Assembly: GCA_030762175.1 (NCBI GenBank)
Contig: CM060831.1
Span: forward strand, 145,219,501 to 145,283,500
Direction of reading: 5' to 3'
DNA from: Metallyticus violacea
Lineage: Eukaryota; Arthropoda; Insecta; Mantodea; Metallyticidae
DNA length: 64,000 bases
The first letter of the stretch is position 1. The number at the start of each line of letters is the position of its first letter. Below are positions 1 through 11,929 of this stretch, one piece after another. A program made the position numbers and the translations under genes. Below the pieces are notes generated by a model. It was given only the letters and a program-made list of their open reading frames with translations. It was not told the DNA's origin and made no database searches.

Positions 1-110
1 AGAGGCCTCTGAGCAAAATTAGTCGGCCGTTTCACGCCCTGAGTTGAATGGGATGCTGATGACCTGAGATGTTAAAGAGTGTCCATTAATAAATCAATCA
101 AAAAAAAAAA
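1..110 (+). repeat. SINE-A, 3' fragment cut by window edge
   Basis: This is the 3' end of the tRNA-derived SINE called SINE-A here (reference copy at 25.33-25.63 kb). It carries the family landmarks gaggcctctgagcaaaatt, cggccgtttcacgccctga and gatgacctgagatgttaaagag, then an A-rich tail. The tRNA-like head lies left of the window. Confidence 0.85.
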
Positions 111-1062
111 TTTTGTTTTTGACCAGCGGCTATACATTATTTCAGTAAGTGTATATTTCTTTATTTTGCATTTTTTATTTTGATATACTCATAACATTTA
201 GCTATAATTTTCTTTTACAGTAAAAACACAATATTTATCTAAGTATGTGGTCATAATAGTTAATAGCTTATTTCAATTTGCATGCACGAAATTTAAACAA
301 TAATTTTTTACATTACAGAAAGAAAAACATCTTAACCTCAATTAAAGATTCTGAGACAGAAATGGCAGCATGTACAAAGCTGTGTTACTGAGAATGAAAA
401 CTTCAAAGCTACATTATGTTCAAAGTTTCGTAGTGTCAAACAGCAAGTGCAAGACAGTGCGATTATTGGACGAGGTACACCAAACGCCATCGCAGAAATA
501 GAGAGCAGCTCACAGGCCGCAAACATTAAAATCCACTCTTGCCCCAGGCGAGATTCGAGCCTGCGGCATTGGAACTACAAGTATTCGCCTTAGGGTGCGT
601 GCGTTCAATGCACAGTACATATCGGTTACCATAGAAACCTGCGCTCATTTCTCACATGCTAACAGAGCTACGGAGACTCCTTTAACAATTCACGAGACAT
701 AGCCGGGCATCTGTTACAGTGGGAATTCGAAGCGAACGGAGAGCGTGTAAGATACCCTTACAGTGTGACATTTCCTGCACAAGTTAACTGTTCCTAGATA
801 TCCACCCACTGCCAGAGAGATTTCACCTGTAGTAAGAAAACAAGACGCTTTAATATAATGTAAATATGTTTACTGCCATATATTTTAATACTAGAACTAT
901 AAACATTCTTAATTGTTGACCAAAACTACATTATATTACAGTTACAAAAAATTACCATAGTAACAATTACGTCATTTTACGTCCGGTAGTAAAATAATTT
1001 TCCGAACATTTTCTGAGCCTTGAATCTCACATCATTATGCAAAGACTATATATTATGTGTGT
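111..1062. other. Unassigned AT-rich DNA
   Basis: No gene or complete repeat is recognised. Near 541-600 the minus strand holds a weak B-box-like string (GGCTCGAATCTCGCC) that could be a worn tRNA-like head, but no convincing A box accompanies it. The open frames here are short and show no family resemblance. Confidence 0.4.
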
Positions 1063-1358
1063 CAGTCCTAGTAATGTAGTGGTAACCATACTTGCTTGCC
1101 TCATAAACCCAAGATCGCGGGTTCAACTCCGGTCAGGGTCAATGAATTTTTTCGGGCGTAAAAATCCTGAGTATGGCTTCCTTCGGAATGGAAGTAAAGC
1201 CGTGGGTCCCGTGTCTTACATTTACGGTATGTAAAAGAACCTCAAGCCTGAAAGAAGAGGCCTCTGAGCAAAATTTATCGACCGTTTCACGCCCTGAATT
1301 GAATAGGACGCTGATAACCTGAGAAGTTAAAGAGCGTCCGTAAATAAACCACATCAAC
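1063..1358 (+). repeat. SINE-A, near full length
   Basis: The tRNA-like head has an A-box region (gtagtggtaaccatact) and a B box (gggttcaactcc). The family body follows, with ttcgggcgtaaaaatcctga, cttccttcggaatggaagt and the tail aaagagcgtccgtaaataaa. The copy is diverged from the other SINE-A members by scattered substitutions. No clear target-site duplication was found. Confidence 0.9.
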
Positions 1359-1602
1359 AAATCGCTTTGTGTAAAGATGGAAATGTGTTGAAACAAATAA
1401 CGGGAGACACTACGTTTGTAGTTAACAGAAAGTAACCAATCAGAGCACATGCATACAAAACATTCTTTCGATTAATTCCTGCAGCAATACGGTCATAACT
1501 TCCTGCTCACTAAAAAGGCGCGAAATATGGCGAAATAGTTTATTGTTAGACTGGCTAATAGAATTGTGTCATATATGTGTGTGTGAATTGTGTAATAATA
1601 TA

Positions 1603-2397
1603 CACATGGTACCAAAAATGTATGTACACTTCAAGCAAAGAAAAAACTGTGTTAACATAACAAAACTGAATCCACACAAACAGAAAATGAGCAGTACTAA
1701 TTATCTTAGACTTTTACTGTTACAACAGTTGCTCCAAATGTCCATCATAGGCGTCGATACGAGTACGTTGAACTCCTGATTGAGCAACGTTTGGGAAAGT
1801 GTCCTCAGCGATTGCAGCACATGCCGTTTCAATTTCTTCTCGAAGTGCTGTCAGTGTAATGGTTTTCTACGGTATACAACATCCTTAAGGGTTCCCGGTG
1901 CTTCGGATCCACTGCGTGGGGCTTGTTGCTGTGTGACGTCTCCAGATCTGCCCTTGTGAACATCGCATACGGTACCACGAGTCTCAAATTTGTCTCGAAT
2001 GCGTGCAATTGTTACTCGTGTTGACGGTTCTGTTCTGTGCAAACGTCTCCGTTGCCTTTGAGCTTCAACATTCTAGGTTTTCCAATACCACCTCAAAATT
2101 GCTTTCCGCTCTTCAAACGATAATTTTGGCTCCATTTTGTTGTAGCAACGCTAGCATAACGTAATGTGAGTCACGTCTGTTTACAGAGCATCATAAGAAA
2201 TCTTGGCTTCATTTGTTCATTGTTCATTTACCTGCCATGTAGCAGCCTATCATAATGTAAGTGAGTTATATCTGTTTACAGATCATCATACTACACATTA
2301 CTGTTGTTTTTCGGTCCAACTTTGAAATATATTAAATAGATATGTATTGTGAAAGTGTGAAAGTATATATACATTTTTTGGCATCCTCGGTATATAT
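1603..2397 (-). mobile_element. Decayed Tc1/mariner-type transposon with inverted ends
   Basis: The minus strand encodes the start of a transposase N-terminal helix-turn-helix region of the kind common in arthropod IS630/Tc1/mariner proteins. Visible phrases are EPKLSFEERKAILRWYW, then TRVTIARIRDKFETRGTV and DVHKGRSGD, at about 1850-2135. No catalytic DDE core remains, so the element is internally deleted. The outer flanks form inverted ends: ccaaaaatgtatgtacac at about 1610-1628 matches the reverse complement of tatatacattttttggcat at about 2365-2384. The interior has stops and frameshifts and is not expressible. A ~40-bp segment is duplicated at 2155-2197 and 2247-2288. Confidence 0.7.
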
Positions 2398-4058
2398 ACA
2401 AATACCACACACAAAAATTCAAGCAAATCCTTTCAAAAAATAGTAGGTAATAAAATAAAAAATAGTGGGTATCCTAGAAAATATTTTAGATATATTACAA
2501 ATTTTTGGGTTCAATTCAATTGGAAAATTTAACTAATTAGTCTATTGAAGGACGAAAGAAACAAAACCAAATTGAAATTGAAATGATAATGTAAGAGTGG
2601 AACACTAAGATTTGGAAGTGACCCCTAAAGCACATTAGTTCAAATGAAGGCTATTGTGCTGTAATATGTGAGGATGAATGAGCTGTACGGCACCACAAAC
2701 CCCACCTCTTAGCGCCACAAACCTAGTACCAGACATCTTTAATGAATTCATATCGCTTCAGATATCAAGAAGGGTACTAAATAAAACTGCCTTAACTCCA
2801 TTTTTCTCTAAAATTAACTTATGTTCGATAATGGTATACCTAAAGCTTTTTGCATCTTTTGAAAATAAGAAATTATTATTGTTTTTCCAAGGATGGTAGC
2901 TTCATTTCAAAACATCTTAAGTAGTAAACCTATACTAGTTGGAAAGAAAATGGCCTTAATTTTATAATCAAAAGTAATAATATCTCAAATCAATTCATTT
3001 TTATATTTAAGATAACTTCATAGTATCCTTTAGTATTTTTTCTCCCCTTCTTCTCTAACAACACGTGGATTACATCCAGAAGCAAATACACTAAATCAAA
3101 TTCCTCGAAATTATTGTCTATGGAGCTAAGCGTATTTGCTTAGCGCGGCAGCGTGTTACCCTAGCAAGATCCACCAGGATTCCCAAGGTCATAAGCAAAA
3201 GTGAAAACTACAAACATTGGGCTGCGATGTCATTCCGCCGAACGGAGATTCGAACTGGGTTCTGCCCGGTGCTCTACCAATAGTTGTATACTCCTTTTAT
3301 CTTCTATTAAGAAAAACAGTACAAAGCAGCATTCCAGGAACAAGGCAGAAGAACAGAATGTATTTTATGATCAGACAAATGAAAACGGTTAAAACAAATT
3401 TGTCGCTATTACAAAAGTACAGAGAATCGATAAAATGCGCAAACTGCAGTTGTTTCGAAAGGGGAGAGGAATCTTATCATTGGATTCCTCTCTTCTCTTT
3501 TCCGAAGCAGTAAACATAATGACACGAAAGAAAGAAAACCAGCGCCCTCTATAAAACTCGAGATGGGGGCTTTGACTCGGAAACAACTGACGTTCAAAGC
3601 TAGGTGACGCGACTGTCCGGATGAGTGTTGAGCCTTCGGACGACTGCGTGCCTACAACTTGCCGACAGAGAAAATAAACACAGTCTGCCGTAAACTGAAA
3701 GAAACCAGCTCCTATTTCCAGGAGAAAACTTTATTTTTAAAGTCTTGAGTTAGAAGTTACCCCAACTGAACAAACTACCTTCAGAGTTCATTTTAGTAGT
3801 AGAGTTATTTCCTTAAACTACTTTTAAACTACAGGAACTCAGATGTAAGGATATACGGGCAACAAAGGGGCGCCCGTTTGACTCTTTGTAGGTTCCAAGG
3901 TAGTTTATGAGTGTTTCTTTTCTGATCACATCCGTCACAGAACCTGTTTTGATACACTCACTAAGCATATTGCTTTTGATAGACTGGGTGGAGGAAATTT
4001 AAATCTAAATATCTGTCTTGTTCTTGCACTTTATGTAAATCTTAAAATGTGTTAGTTG
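2398..4058. other. Unassigned DNA with one tRNA-like segment
   Basis: AT-rich sequence without a recognised gene. The open frames at 3201-3597 on both strands overlap one another and resemble nothing known. A tRNA-like segment inside it is listed separately. Confidence 0.4.
3222..3292 (-). repeat. tRNA-like segment (SINE head or tRNA pseudogene)
   Basis: On the minus strand ttggtagagcaccgggcaga resembles a tRNA A-box/D-arm and anticodon-arm region. It is followed by cagttcgaatctccg, a good B box/T-arm. The 5' acceptor stem is not recognisable, so this is probably a worn tRNA-derived SINE head rather than a functional tRNA. Confidence 0.4.
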
Positions 4059-4062
4059 TTGC

Positions 4063-4156
<94 letters not shown>

Positions 4157-5028
4157 ATAGTAATAGTAGTAATAGTAGAAGTAATAGTAGTAAAAGTAGT
4201 AGTAGTAGTAATAGTAGTAATAGTAGTAGTCGTAGTAGTAATAGTTGTAGTAGTAATAGTTGTAGTAGTAGTAGTAGTAATAGTAGTAATAGTAATAATA
4301 GTAGTAGTCGTAGTAGTAATAGTTGTAGTAGTAATAGTTGTAGTAGTAGTAGTAGTAGTAATAGTAGTGGTAGTAGTAATAGTAGTAGTAGTAGTAGTAA
4401 TAGTAGTAATAGTTGTAGTAGTAGTAGTAATAGTAGTAGTAATAGTAGTAGTCGTAGTAGTAATAGTTGTAGTAGTAGTAAAAGTAGTAGTAGTAGTAAT
4501 AGTTGTAGTAGTAGTAAAAGTAGTAGTAGTAGTAGTAATAGTAGTAATAGTAGTAGTCGTAGTAGTAATAGTTGTAGTAGTAAAAGTAGTAATACTAGTA
4601 GTAGTACTAGTAGTAGTAATAGTAGTAATAGTAGAAGTAGTAGTAATAGTAGTAATAGTTGTAGTAGTAGTAGTAGTAGTAATAGTAGTAATAGTAGTAA
4701 TAATAGTAATAGTTGTAGTAGTAGTAGTAGTAATAGTAGTAGTAATAGTAGTAGTCGTAGTAGTAATAGTTGTAGTAGTAGTAATAGTAGTAGTAGTAGT
4801 AATAGTAGTAATAGTTGTAGTAGTAGTAGTAGTAATAGTAGTAGTAATAGTAGTAATAGTTGTAGTAGTAGTAGTAGTAGTAGTAGTAGTAAAAGTAGTA
4901 GTAGTAGTAATAGTAGTAATAGTAGTAGTCGTAGTAGTAGTAGTTGTAGTAGTAGTAGTCGTAGTAGTAATAGTTGTAGTAGTAGTAAAAGTAGTAGTAC
5001 TAGTAGTAGTACTAATAGTAGTAGTAGT
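4059..5028. repeat. Very long (TAG)n trinucleotide array
   Basis: About 970 bases keep a three-base AGT/TAG period throughout, with variant triplets AAT, TGT, CGT, AAA and ACT scattered through it. Open frames on both strands (poly-Val, poly-Leu, poly-Thr) follow from the period and are not genes. Segments such as gtcgtagtagtaatagttgt recur, so the array has grown partly by segment duplication. Confidence 0.97.
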
Positions 5029-5280
5029 GTATTTATTTGCCAAATAATGTTACAAATATAGCTCATCTATGTCGCACGGGTCCTGGGATCGTATGGCTTT
5101 TCCAATACAATAGGAAATAATGAAATTACACAAACCAGTATTTAAATCTTAAGAAAAAAAAATATACACAATAAGAAATAAATATATGCAGAATATATTT
5201 TTTTCGAAATACATAAATAAAATAAAATAAAAAGAAAAGAAACAGTACAAAAGTAAATAACTTACATCCCACACATAGTT
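5029..5280. other. Unassigned AT-rich DNA
   Basis: Short AT-rich stretch between the trinucleotide array and the LINE relic. Nothing is recognised. Confidence 0.4.
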
Positions 5281-7130
5281 CCAAAAAGCTCTGCCTCTTC
5301 CGATCTGAGCTGTCTCACTTTGTTTAAAAATTTACTTACTCCCTCCTCTTTCTTCCTATCTGCCAGAACACCACTGCCCTCTCCCGCCGTTAACAAATGG
5401 GGCCGGTAGACATCTCTTTCTCTATTCTTCCGTTCCCTTGCAGTACAGGATATGTTCCCAAGATTATTCTCCGCACATTTAGGTCAACTCTCGTACCCTC
5501 TCTGTTGTTACTTTGGCCATCTGCTACACGCCTAACCTAAACCAAGCGAGTACCTGATTGCAGAGTTTGGCCCCTGTTTGGATGTACCGCTCCATCCCCC
5601 ATACGATTTTCAGTTCCAGCGAAAAATTTTGGTGTCAGCTGCCTACTAATATCCTTCAAGCCTTTCCTAATTTTTCTCCAAACTCCCTTCCTGTTTCCCC
5701 GCTCTGCGATCCAAATGTTACCCATTCCTATATTTTCCCGACCTTTTCTTAATTTTGAAACCAGGTCTTATTTCCCCCATTCTCAGATGCTGCTGGTATC
5801 AGATCGCCCTGATTCATAGCCAGTACATCAATTGCTCGAATCCTGCATTCTATAGTCTCGCTATAGGCACCAAAGTCCCTAAGGATTCCGCAATTTGCTG
5901 TATCCGTCCCCACTCTTAAAACACCTTTCAGCAAACCGGTTCTCGCCCGATCCAATTACCTCAAATTTCGGCCCCATATGTCATTGTAGATCGTACTATT
6001 GCTCCATATACTGTCCCTAACAGCCCTACCGGGCACGTCTGGAACTTCGATTCGTATATGGAGAATTTCTACGGCTTTCGTGAAGTTTTCCCCCATCAAT
6101 GTGCTTCGCCTATCTTCCATTCATCAAGAAAATTATTCCAAGATATATGAACTTCTTCACGTTATCGTGTCTAAGTTTCTGCTTAGCTATAAATAGTTCC
6201 GTTCTGAAGGATCATATCTTCGTTTTACTTGTTGTCACCGTAAGTAACCAAGTAGGTCTGTAGTCTGTTTACTTTACACTGCAAGGACGTTTATCAGAGT
6301 AGAAACAATTGTCATGTTATTCGTGTATAGCAGTGCTGGAACCTGTATGTCTTCCACCATAGGTGGCGCAGTATTTTCTTGTTGTAATGCCTCTGTTATG
6401 TCGTCGATAAAAAGATTAAAGAGTATGGGGTGAAAGAATGTAACCCTGCCTTACACATCTCCGACTAGTGCAACTCCCCGATACTCTGTTCCTGTCGTAT
6501 TTAACGCAGAATTCCATCTTTTGGTATATCGCCTGTGAACTCGAATACTTCATCCATAATTTGTGTCATTGCGCTTTGCGATGAATGGAATCAAATGCGT
6601 TTTTGAGATCGCATGCAATTATCCCCGTTTGATGCAATGTTAATGTGTTGTCAATACTGCTGTATCCCTCCATAATATCGATGGAGATTTTGAAATTTAG
6701 GAAAATTCCATTCCCAGACTTTTGTTCTTTGATACAAAAGTCTGTCATAAAGTTTTCTCATAATTGGAAGCAGCGTGATGACACCCCCCCCCCTAGTTGT
6801 CTGCAACTCAGTTTGAACCCTTCCTCTTATATATCGGGTGAAAATTCCAGTAACCCACAGGCTGGATATTCCCCTTTATTATTTATATTGTTAAATGTTC
6901 GGAGCAATACCAAACCAAACCTCTCAAACCATGAGGTCGCTTTAAACAGCTCCAGTGGTAGCCCATCCCGCCCCGGAGCTTTGCTTTAGAGATCTTATTG
7001 TGTTCGCTACTTTCCCTACGGAAATCGCAGTGTTTAGCATTGGCATTTCTAGCTCTGAAATATTCCCTCCAGACCTCAGCCGAATTTTCTCCAAATGTAT
7101 ACAGCTGGTGACATCATGACAAGCTTATTT
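5281..7130 (-). pseudogene. LINE (non-LTR retrotransposon) reverse transcriptase relic
   Basis: Read on the minus strand this is a broken reverse transcriptase. At about 6570-6630 it has the palm motif ACDLKNAFDSIHR. At about 6420-6480 a conserved RQG..LSP block reads RRCVRQGYILSPY. The catalytic YADD-type box at 6316-6327 has decayed to YTNN, removing both aspartates. Upstream (6700-7000) a degraded KAPGRDGLPLEL-like segment is visible. Further 3' (5540-5955) are fragments of the C-terminal region. Many stops and frameshifts break the frame. The clade is not clear from these motifs. The neighbouring SINEs run on the opposite strand and are separate insertions. Confidence 0.75.
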
Positions 7131-7194
7131 AGCAGAAGGAATTTTGCATACAAAATCTCATCCCCTCTCTCCTCTGCCTCTCCCTCCCCCTGCG

Positions 7195-7352
7195 TCTGTC
7201 CTGGTGGTCTAGTGGCAATCGTACTTGCCTCTTAAACCCAAGATCGGGGTTCAATCCGGCCAAGATCGATGGATTTTTTCTCGGATGTAAAAATCCTAAG
7301 TATGGCTTCCTTCAGAAGTGAAGTAAAAAGAGACCTCTGAGCAAAATTTGTC
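7195..7352 (+). repeat. SINE-A, truncated
   Basis: The head (gtcctggtggtctagtggca) and B box are present. A deletion joins the mid-body (cagaagtgaagtaaa) directly to agagacctctgagcaaaattt. The 3' third is missing, and a SINE-B follows 14 bases later. Confidence 0.85.
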
Positions 7353-7365
7353 GTTCAACAAGATG

Positions 7366-7655
7366 TTTACTCCCCACCGCAACGGGTGGCCGAGGTCGTT
7401 AAGGCGCGGACTCGTGAACGGTAGGCCAGGGGATCGATTCCCAGCAGTACCGTCCTCCCTGACTGAGGTTTTTTTCCACATTTTCCTCAGTCCTTATAAA
7501 TGCAAATGCAGGGGAGATATCCTAAACTTAGGCCTGGAACGCTTCTTTCTTTGAAAAAAAATCCTTTCCCAATTTATCATTTCATCTCAGTATCATCAGT
7601 GTTCACCACCTATGGTGATTCAGTACTAAAAACGGGCGTCAAACATTATTAAAAA
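7366..7655 (+). repeat. SINE-B, near full length
   Basis: The tRNA-Ser/Leu-like head reads ggtggccgaggtcgttaagg with B box ggatcgattccc. The body follows with cctcagtccttataaatgc, ttaggcctggaacgctt and the 3' end acgggcgtcaaacatta. Confidence 0.9.
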
Positions 7656-8885
7656 AAATATATATTCTACACCACTACCCAGCGAACGGTATTCTCCGCG
7701 CCTAAGCTTGTGTATGTGTTTTTGATACGCTAGAAACCTTGCCTTTCTCTAAATCTTCGAGATCTCCCTTCTCTTATTGCTAGGTAATGCCAGGGTTACC
7801 TATTGCTCTTCTTTATCGCTCGCTCTACGTCTGCACAAAGCAGCCGGCTCTGTCTTACAGATTATTTATGGACTCCGGGCTTGTCCTTCCTATGCTATCG
7901 TCTGACTGGGTGGGAACTCGTGTTCCGTCGTTCTGCGACGATATCCTTTACAAGGTTCAATTGCGACACTGGCTTTTTTCGTACTATGAGAGCGGTGACC
8001 TATATATCTAATTCATTATTTAATGTACATAATTTCTTACCTTTATCTTTTCACAGTCATGCAGTAAAGTGTTGATTATAGTGGTGAGTAGGCTTTTAGC
8101 TTGGTTTACTATTGTTATGCCCATATTGAACCTGATTTCTTCACAAGTTCTTCCATGGACCTTGATTACATTGGGAACAATTGGAAGAGAATCTTTAAAC
8201 ACGCTTAGTTAAGACAGTAGTAATTTTGAGTTGCATATATCAGAAGTTGTGTGCATCAAATTAAACCAATGCTTTATTCGTTTGTAATTTAAATTAAGGA
8301 CATATTAAAGTTCACATTTTGGAAAAATAAATAATTGACTTGTACACAAATTATCTTGAAGTTGAAGATTAGTAATATTCTATTATTTTTAATTTTAATA
8401 AAAATACGAAATGTTATATTTATACTTTTATTTCTATAAAGTACTTAATAGTTACTACAATATTTTTTCCTTAATGGGTGATATACTCATGGTACTAGTT
8501 CCATTGTTTTCACTTCCTGTTCCCGCCTATGAGTGACGCTCTAGTTGAGACATGTTCAGCTCGACCTACAGCAAAATGAAGATGATATATGAAGCTTTCG
8601 TCTCAAAAAATTTCAGCTGAGGTCCACATATTGTTATAGGAGGCCAAAGGGGATTTTTCCCCCTATAGCACAGTTCTAAAATGCTTTAAAATAGTTAAAG
8701 AGACCAGACAATCAATTTCAAAGTTTGTGCTCCAACGGAAGAAAAAATTTAACACCTGCTGTCATTGCGAGAGATATATCATCGAATAACATTGAGAACA
8801 CTTTTAGAAACTCTGAACATTTCACTGTGTGTTACCCAGTGTTGCTAACTAAAAAGTTGCATATGAGAGGTGTTTGTGCACTATG
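7656..8885. other. Unassigned DNA
   Basis: Contains two overlapping plus-strand open frames (7787-8075) of 74 and 90 codons that resemble no family I know and lack splice or promoter context. From about 8690 the sequence may already belong to the mariner relic that follows. No other structure is seen. Confidence 0.35.
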
Positions 8886-8887
8886 AG

Positions 8888-9480
8888 TTCCAAGTCTGCT
8901 GATTTCCGAACAAAAGAACGTTCGCGTGCAGATTTGCATGCAGTTGAAGTTGAAGTTACAGGAAGATGCGGAGTTTCTTTCCAAGGTGATCATTGATGAT
9001 GAAACTTGGCTAGATCATTTTAGTACTGAAAGCAACATCAAAGCTGTACGGCAATCTCCACCATCATAAATATGAAAAACAAACCAAAGTGGTTGTTTCT
9101 GATGGGAAATGTATGATCCTCTCATTTTTCGATATTCAAGAAATGGTTCACTAGCATATCTGAACCTGCACGTATAACTATAACTGGGCTATACTACAGA
9201 GATGTCCTAAGAACTATACAAGACCATATCACACGCAAAAGGCATATTTCCATGCAACAAGCTGGATGCCGATAATGCACAGCCGCACTCGCAAATATTG
9301 TTGAGTATCTCACAAAAATCAATGTGAAGGGTGCCCTTCACCTTCCCTATAGTCCAGATTTAGCTCCGTGTAAATTTTCTTATTCCCCAAATTGAAGAAA
9401 CACCTTCATGGAGGCATTCAGAAGCATGCGGAACGATTCAGAAAGACCTGTCAAAATGACTTTGAAGCCTGGCAGAAACA
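8888..9480 (+). pseudogene. Mariner-type transposase relic
   Basis: Fragments of a mariner transposase appear in order across several frames. These are SEQKNVRVQIC, then EDAEFLSKVIIDDETWLDHF (first catalytic Asp region), a damaged LSFFDIQ segment, DNAQPHS (second catalytic Asp region) and a PYSPDLAP remnant near 9345-9365. At least four frame breaks and several stops are present. Terminal inverted repeats were not found. A minus-strand SINE-A lies just downstream. Confidence 0.8.
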
Positions 9481-9496
9481 CTGGGGCAGATGCTTT

Positions 9497-9740
9497 TATT
9501 TATTTCGGTTTATTTATGGACGCCTGTAACATATCAGATCATCAGCGTCCCATTGAATTTTGCTCAGATATCTCTTCTTTCAGGCGTAAATTATTTTACA
9601 TGCCGTAAAAATACGATATGGGACCCACTGTTTTACTTCCCTTCCGAAGAAAAGGCATGTTTAGGATTTTCACGCCCGAAAAAAATCCATCGATTCTGAT
9701 CGGAATTAACCCCGCAATCTTAGGTATACGAGGAAATGTG
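9497..9740 (-). repeat. SINE-A, 5'-damaged
   Basis: Reverse-complement SINE-A. It starts at the 3' tail side (tttatttatggacgc), passes tcagatcatcagcgtcccatt and ttcacgcccgaaaaaaatcc, and ends in a degraded B-box region (ggaattaaccccgcaatctt). The A box is no longer recognisable. Confidence 0.85.
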
Positions 9741-9822
9741 TTTAAGGAATAGGTGCATTGCATTCAACGGGACTACATTGAGAAAAATCATCAAAAATAC
9801 AGCATTAATAAAAAAAATTAAT

Positions 9823-10101
9823 ATTGTTTAACACCTGTTTTTTACTACTAAGGCATCACAGGCGGTGAACACTGATGATACATGAGATGAAATGATAAAT
9901 TGGGAAAGGATTTTTTTTTTTTTTGAGGAAGGAAGCGTTCCAGGCCTAAGTTAAGGGTACCTACCCGGCATTTGCCAGTTATGAGAACTGAGGAAAAACT
10001 GGAAAAAACCCCAGTCAGGGAGGACGGTCCTGGCGGGATTGGAACCCCAGACCTCCCGCTCACAAGTCCGCGTCTTAACGACCTCGTTCACCCGTGGCGG
10101 T
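9823..10101 (-). repeat. SINE-B, full length
   Basis: Reverse-complement SINE-B from the 3' end (tgtttaacacctgttttt) to the head (cttaacgacctcgttcaccc). It stands head to head with the plus-strand SINE-B at 10207, about 105 bases away, so the two form a large imperfect inverted repeat. Confidence 0.92.
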
Positions 10102-10206
10102 TAAAGTTATGTTGAAATTATTATGATTATCCTTTATTTAAGTCATGTTTGAAAACAGCTATACAAAAAAAAATCTACAGCCTATATATCTTGCTCAATT
10201 CGTTCC

Positions 10207-10487
10207 ACCGCCACTGGTGACTGAGGTCGTTAAGGCGCGGATTCGTGAGCGGGACGTCTGGGGTTCGCATCCCGCCAGGACCGTCCTCCCTGATTGGGTT
10301 TTTTTCCAGGTTTTTCCTCTGTCCTCATAACTGGCAAATGCCGGGGAGGTACCCTAAACTTAGGCCTGGAGGCTTCCTTTCCCAATACATCATTTCATCT
10401 CATGTATCATCAGAGTTCATCGCCTGTAATGAATCAGTAGTAAAAATGGGCGTTAAACGCTACTCAAAAAAAAAAAAAAAACTCCCC
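10207..10487 (+). repeat. SINE-B with target-site duplication
   Basis: Full-length copy with head ctgaggtcgttaaggcgcgg and B box ggggttcgcatccc. It ends in a long A tract. It is bounded by the 9-bp direct repeat ATTCGTTCC (10198-10206 and 10488-10496), as expected for LINE-assisted insertion. Confidence 0.93.
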
Positions 10488-10496
10488 ATTCGTTCC

Positions 10497-11925
10497 CCTT
10501 TAAACCGCTAGCCCACCGGCACTCGTGGCAGGTTTTGCTGTTTTGGCTGCCCACTAATATTTTCGTAGTTTTGGCTTTAATTAATAGATATGGTTAACTG
10601 TTGCACTTTCTGTTATTTTAAATTTTCTTGGCGCTAGCAGCCAATGTTGCCTATCTTAGGTAGATCTAAAGTAAGATTTACGTAAATATCAAATAAGAAA
10701 GGAGTTGAATTGTTTCTTTATTTACTGTCCAAAAATATAAATAAAAGAGAACATGTTTTTTTTCCATTTGTTCATTAACTTTTTTATGTTATTTTGCTTA
10801 TATTTAATTTTTTTCAGTTCTCACCTCTTTCATTTGCTTTGAAATAAAAGAAGTGTTAAGGATATGATGTAAGTAGCTACAATAATTATCATTGATTCGA
10901 CTTTATGTAGCCCACTGTGGCACCCGTGATAAACAGATAGATTTACAGCGTTGCCACTTGTATTAGACAAGCACGTAAGAGCGCATTGCCTGATGCTGCT
11001 AAGGAAGGGAAATTAAAACCCTTCATTTGGCAAGCTAATTAATTTTCCCTTCTTAGCCTGCACTGAACGTTGAAGAAGCAAGACAGCTGACGTCACAGCC
11101 AGCTGATATCCTCTCGTGCCATGGCAATCGCTTAAGAAGCTAATTAACACCGCAATTAATCTCCATTGCCTTTCCTACCTACTCCGGGTACATACTACTT
11201 GGAGCATTTATTTTAGCTTAAAAGCAGGTGCAATGCTGTATCTAGGGAGGTCTCCAGATTTGAAAAAGTGAATTAATGAATGGTTTGTTTGGAGTTGAAC
11301 TGTCTGTATAAAAATATTTTTGCAAATGCTAATGCTATTTCAAATCATATTTGAAGACTTAGCTAACTGTATTCAGCACAGGATATATTCAATTTAAGAC
11401 GTATCTTTGGGGAAGTGTTTGTTATAATGTTGTGGCCCAGCTGAGCATGAGTAAAGATTATTGTTTGGTGCAGGGGATGTTAAGCTTGTGAAATCGGATT
11501 AAAAATTACGCCTCATATTTTTAAATGTTAATATATTTTTACAACACATAAAAATGAATGTTTTTGTGATTTATGATATCCCTAGGTCTAAGAATTTTCA
11601 GGAAAAATGCACCAAGTCTACCATATTGTATTAAAACTATTTTTTTAACACAGCGTAGCTCTCAAATGCCGTTTAAACATAAATTTGAAAAATAGCTCGT
11701 TTTAAAGTTCATACCCAGTCAAGCATACTGCTTTATAAAACACCGTCATTAATTAAAAATTATAGAGAAAATTTTATTTTATGCATATTTGAATGATTTC
11801 CCCATTCTGAAATGAAAAATAAAAATATGACAAAACTGCAAAGTATTAAGACAAATAATTATATTAGTAGTTTTGTGCTCCAAGAAAAAGAGAAAAAAAA
11901 TAATTTCATACCTATACATCTGTCT
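10497..11925. other. Unassigned AT-rich DNA
   Basis: No gene or repeat is recognised. The stretch is AT-rich with long A and T runs and no open frame of note. Confidence 0.4.
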
Positions 11926-11929
11926 TGCT

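Noticed and set aside
541..600. tRNA-like B box on the minus strand
   Set aside because: No matching A box or acceptor stem was found. A single B-box string is common by chance.
4005..5066. Three open frames of more than 330 codons (poly-Leu, poly-Thr, poly-Val)
   Set aside because: They are readings of the trinucleotide array on both strands and have no non-repetitive coding sequence.
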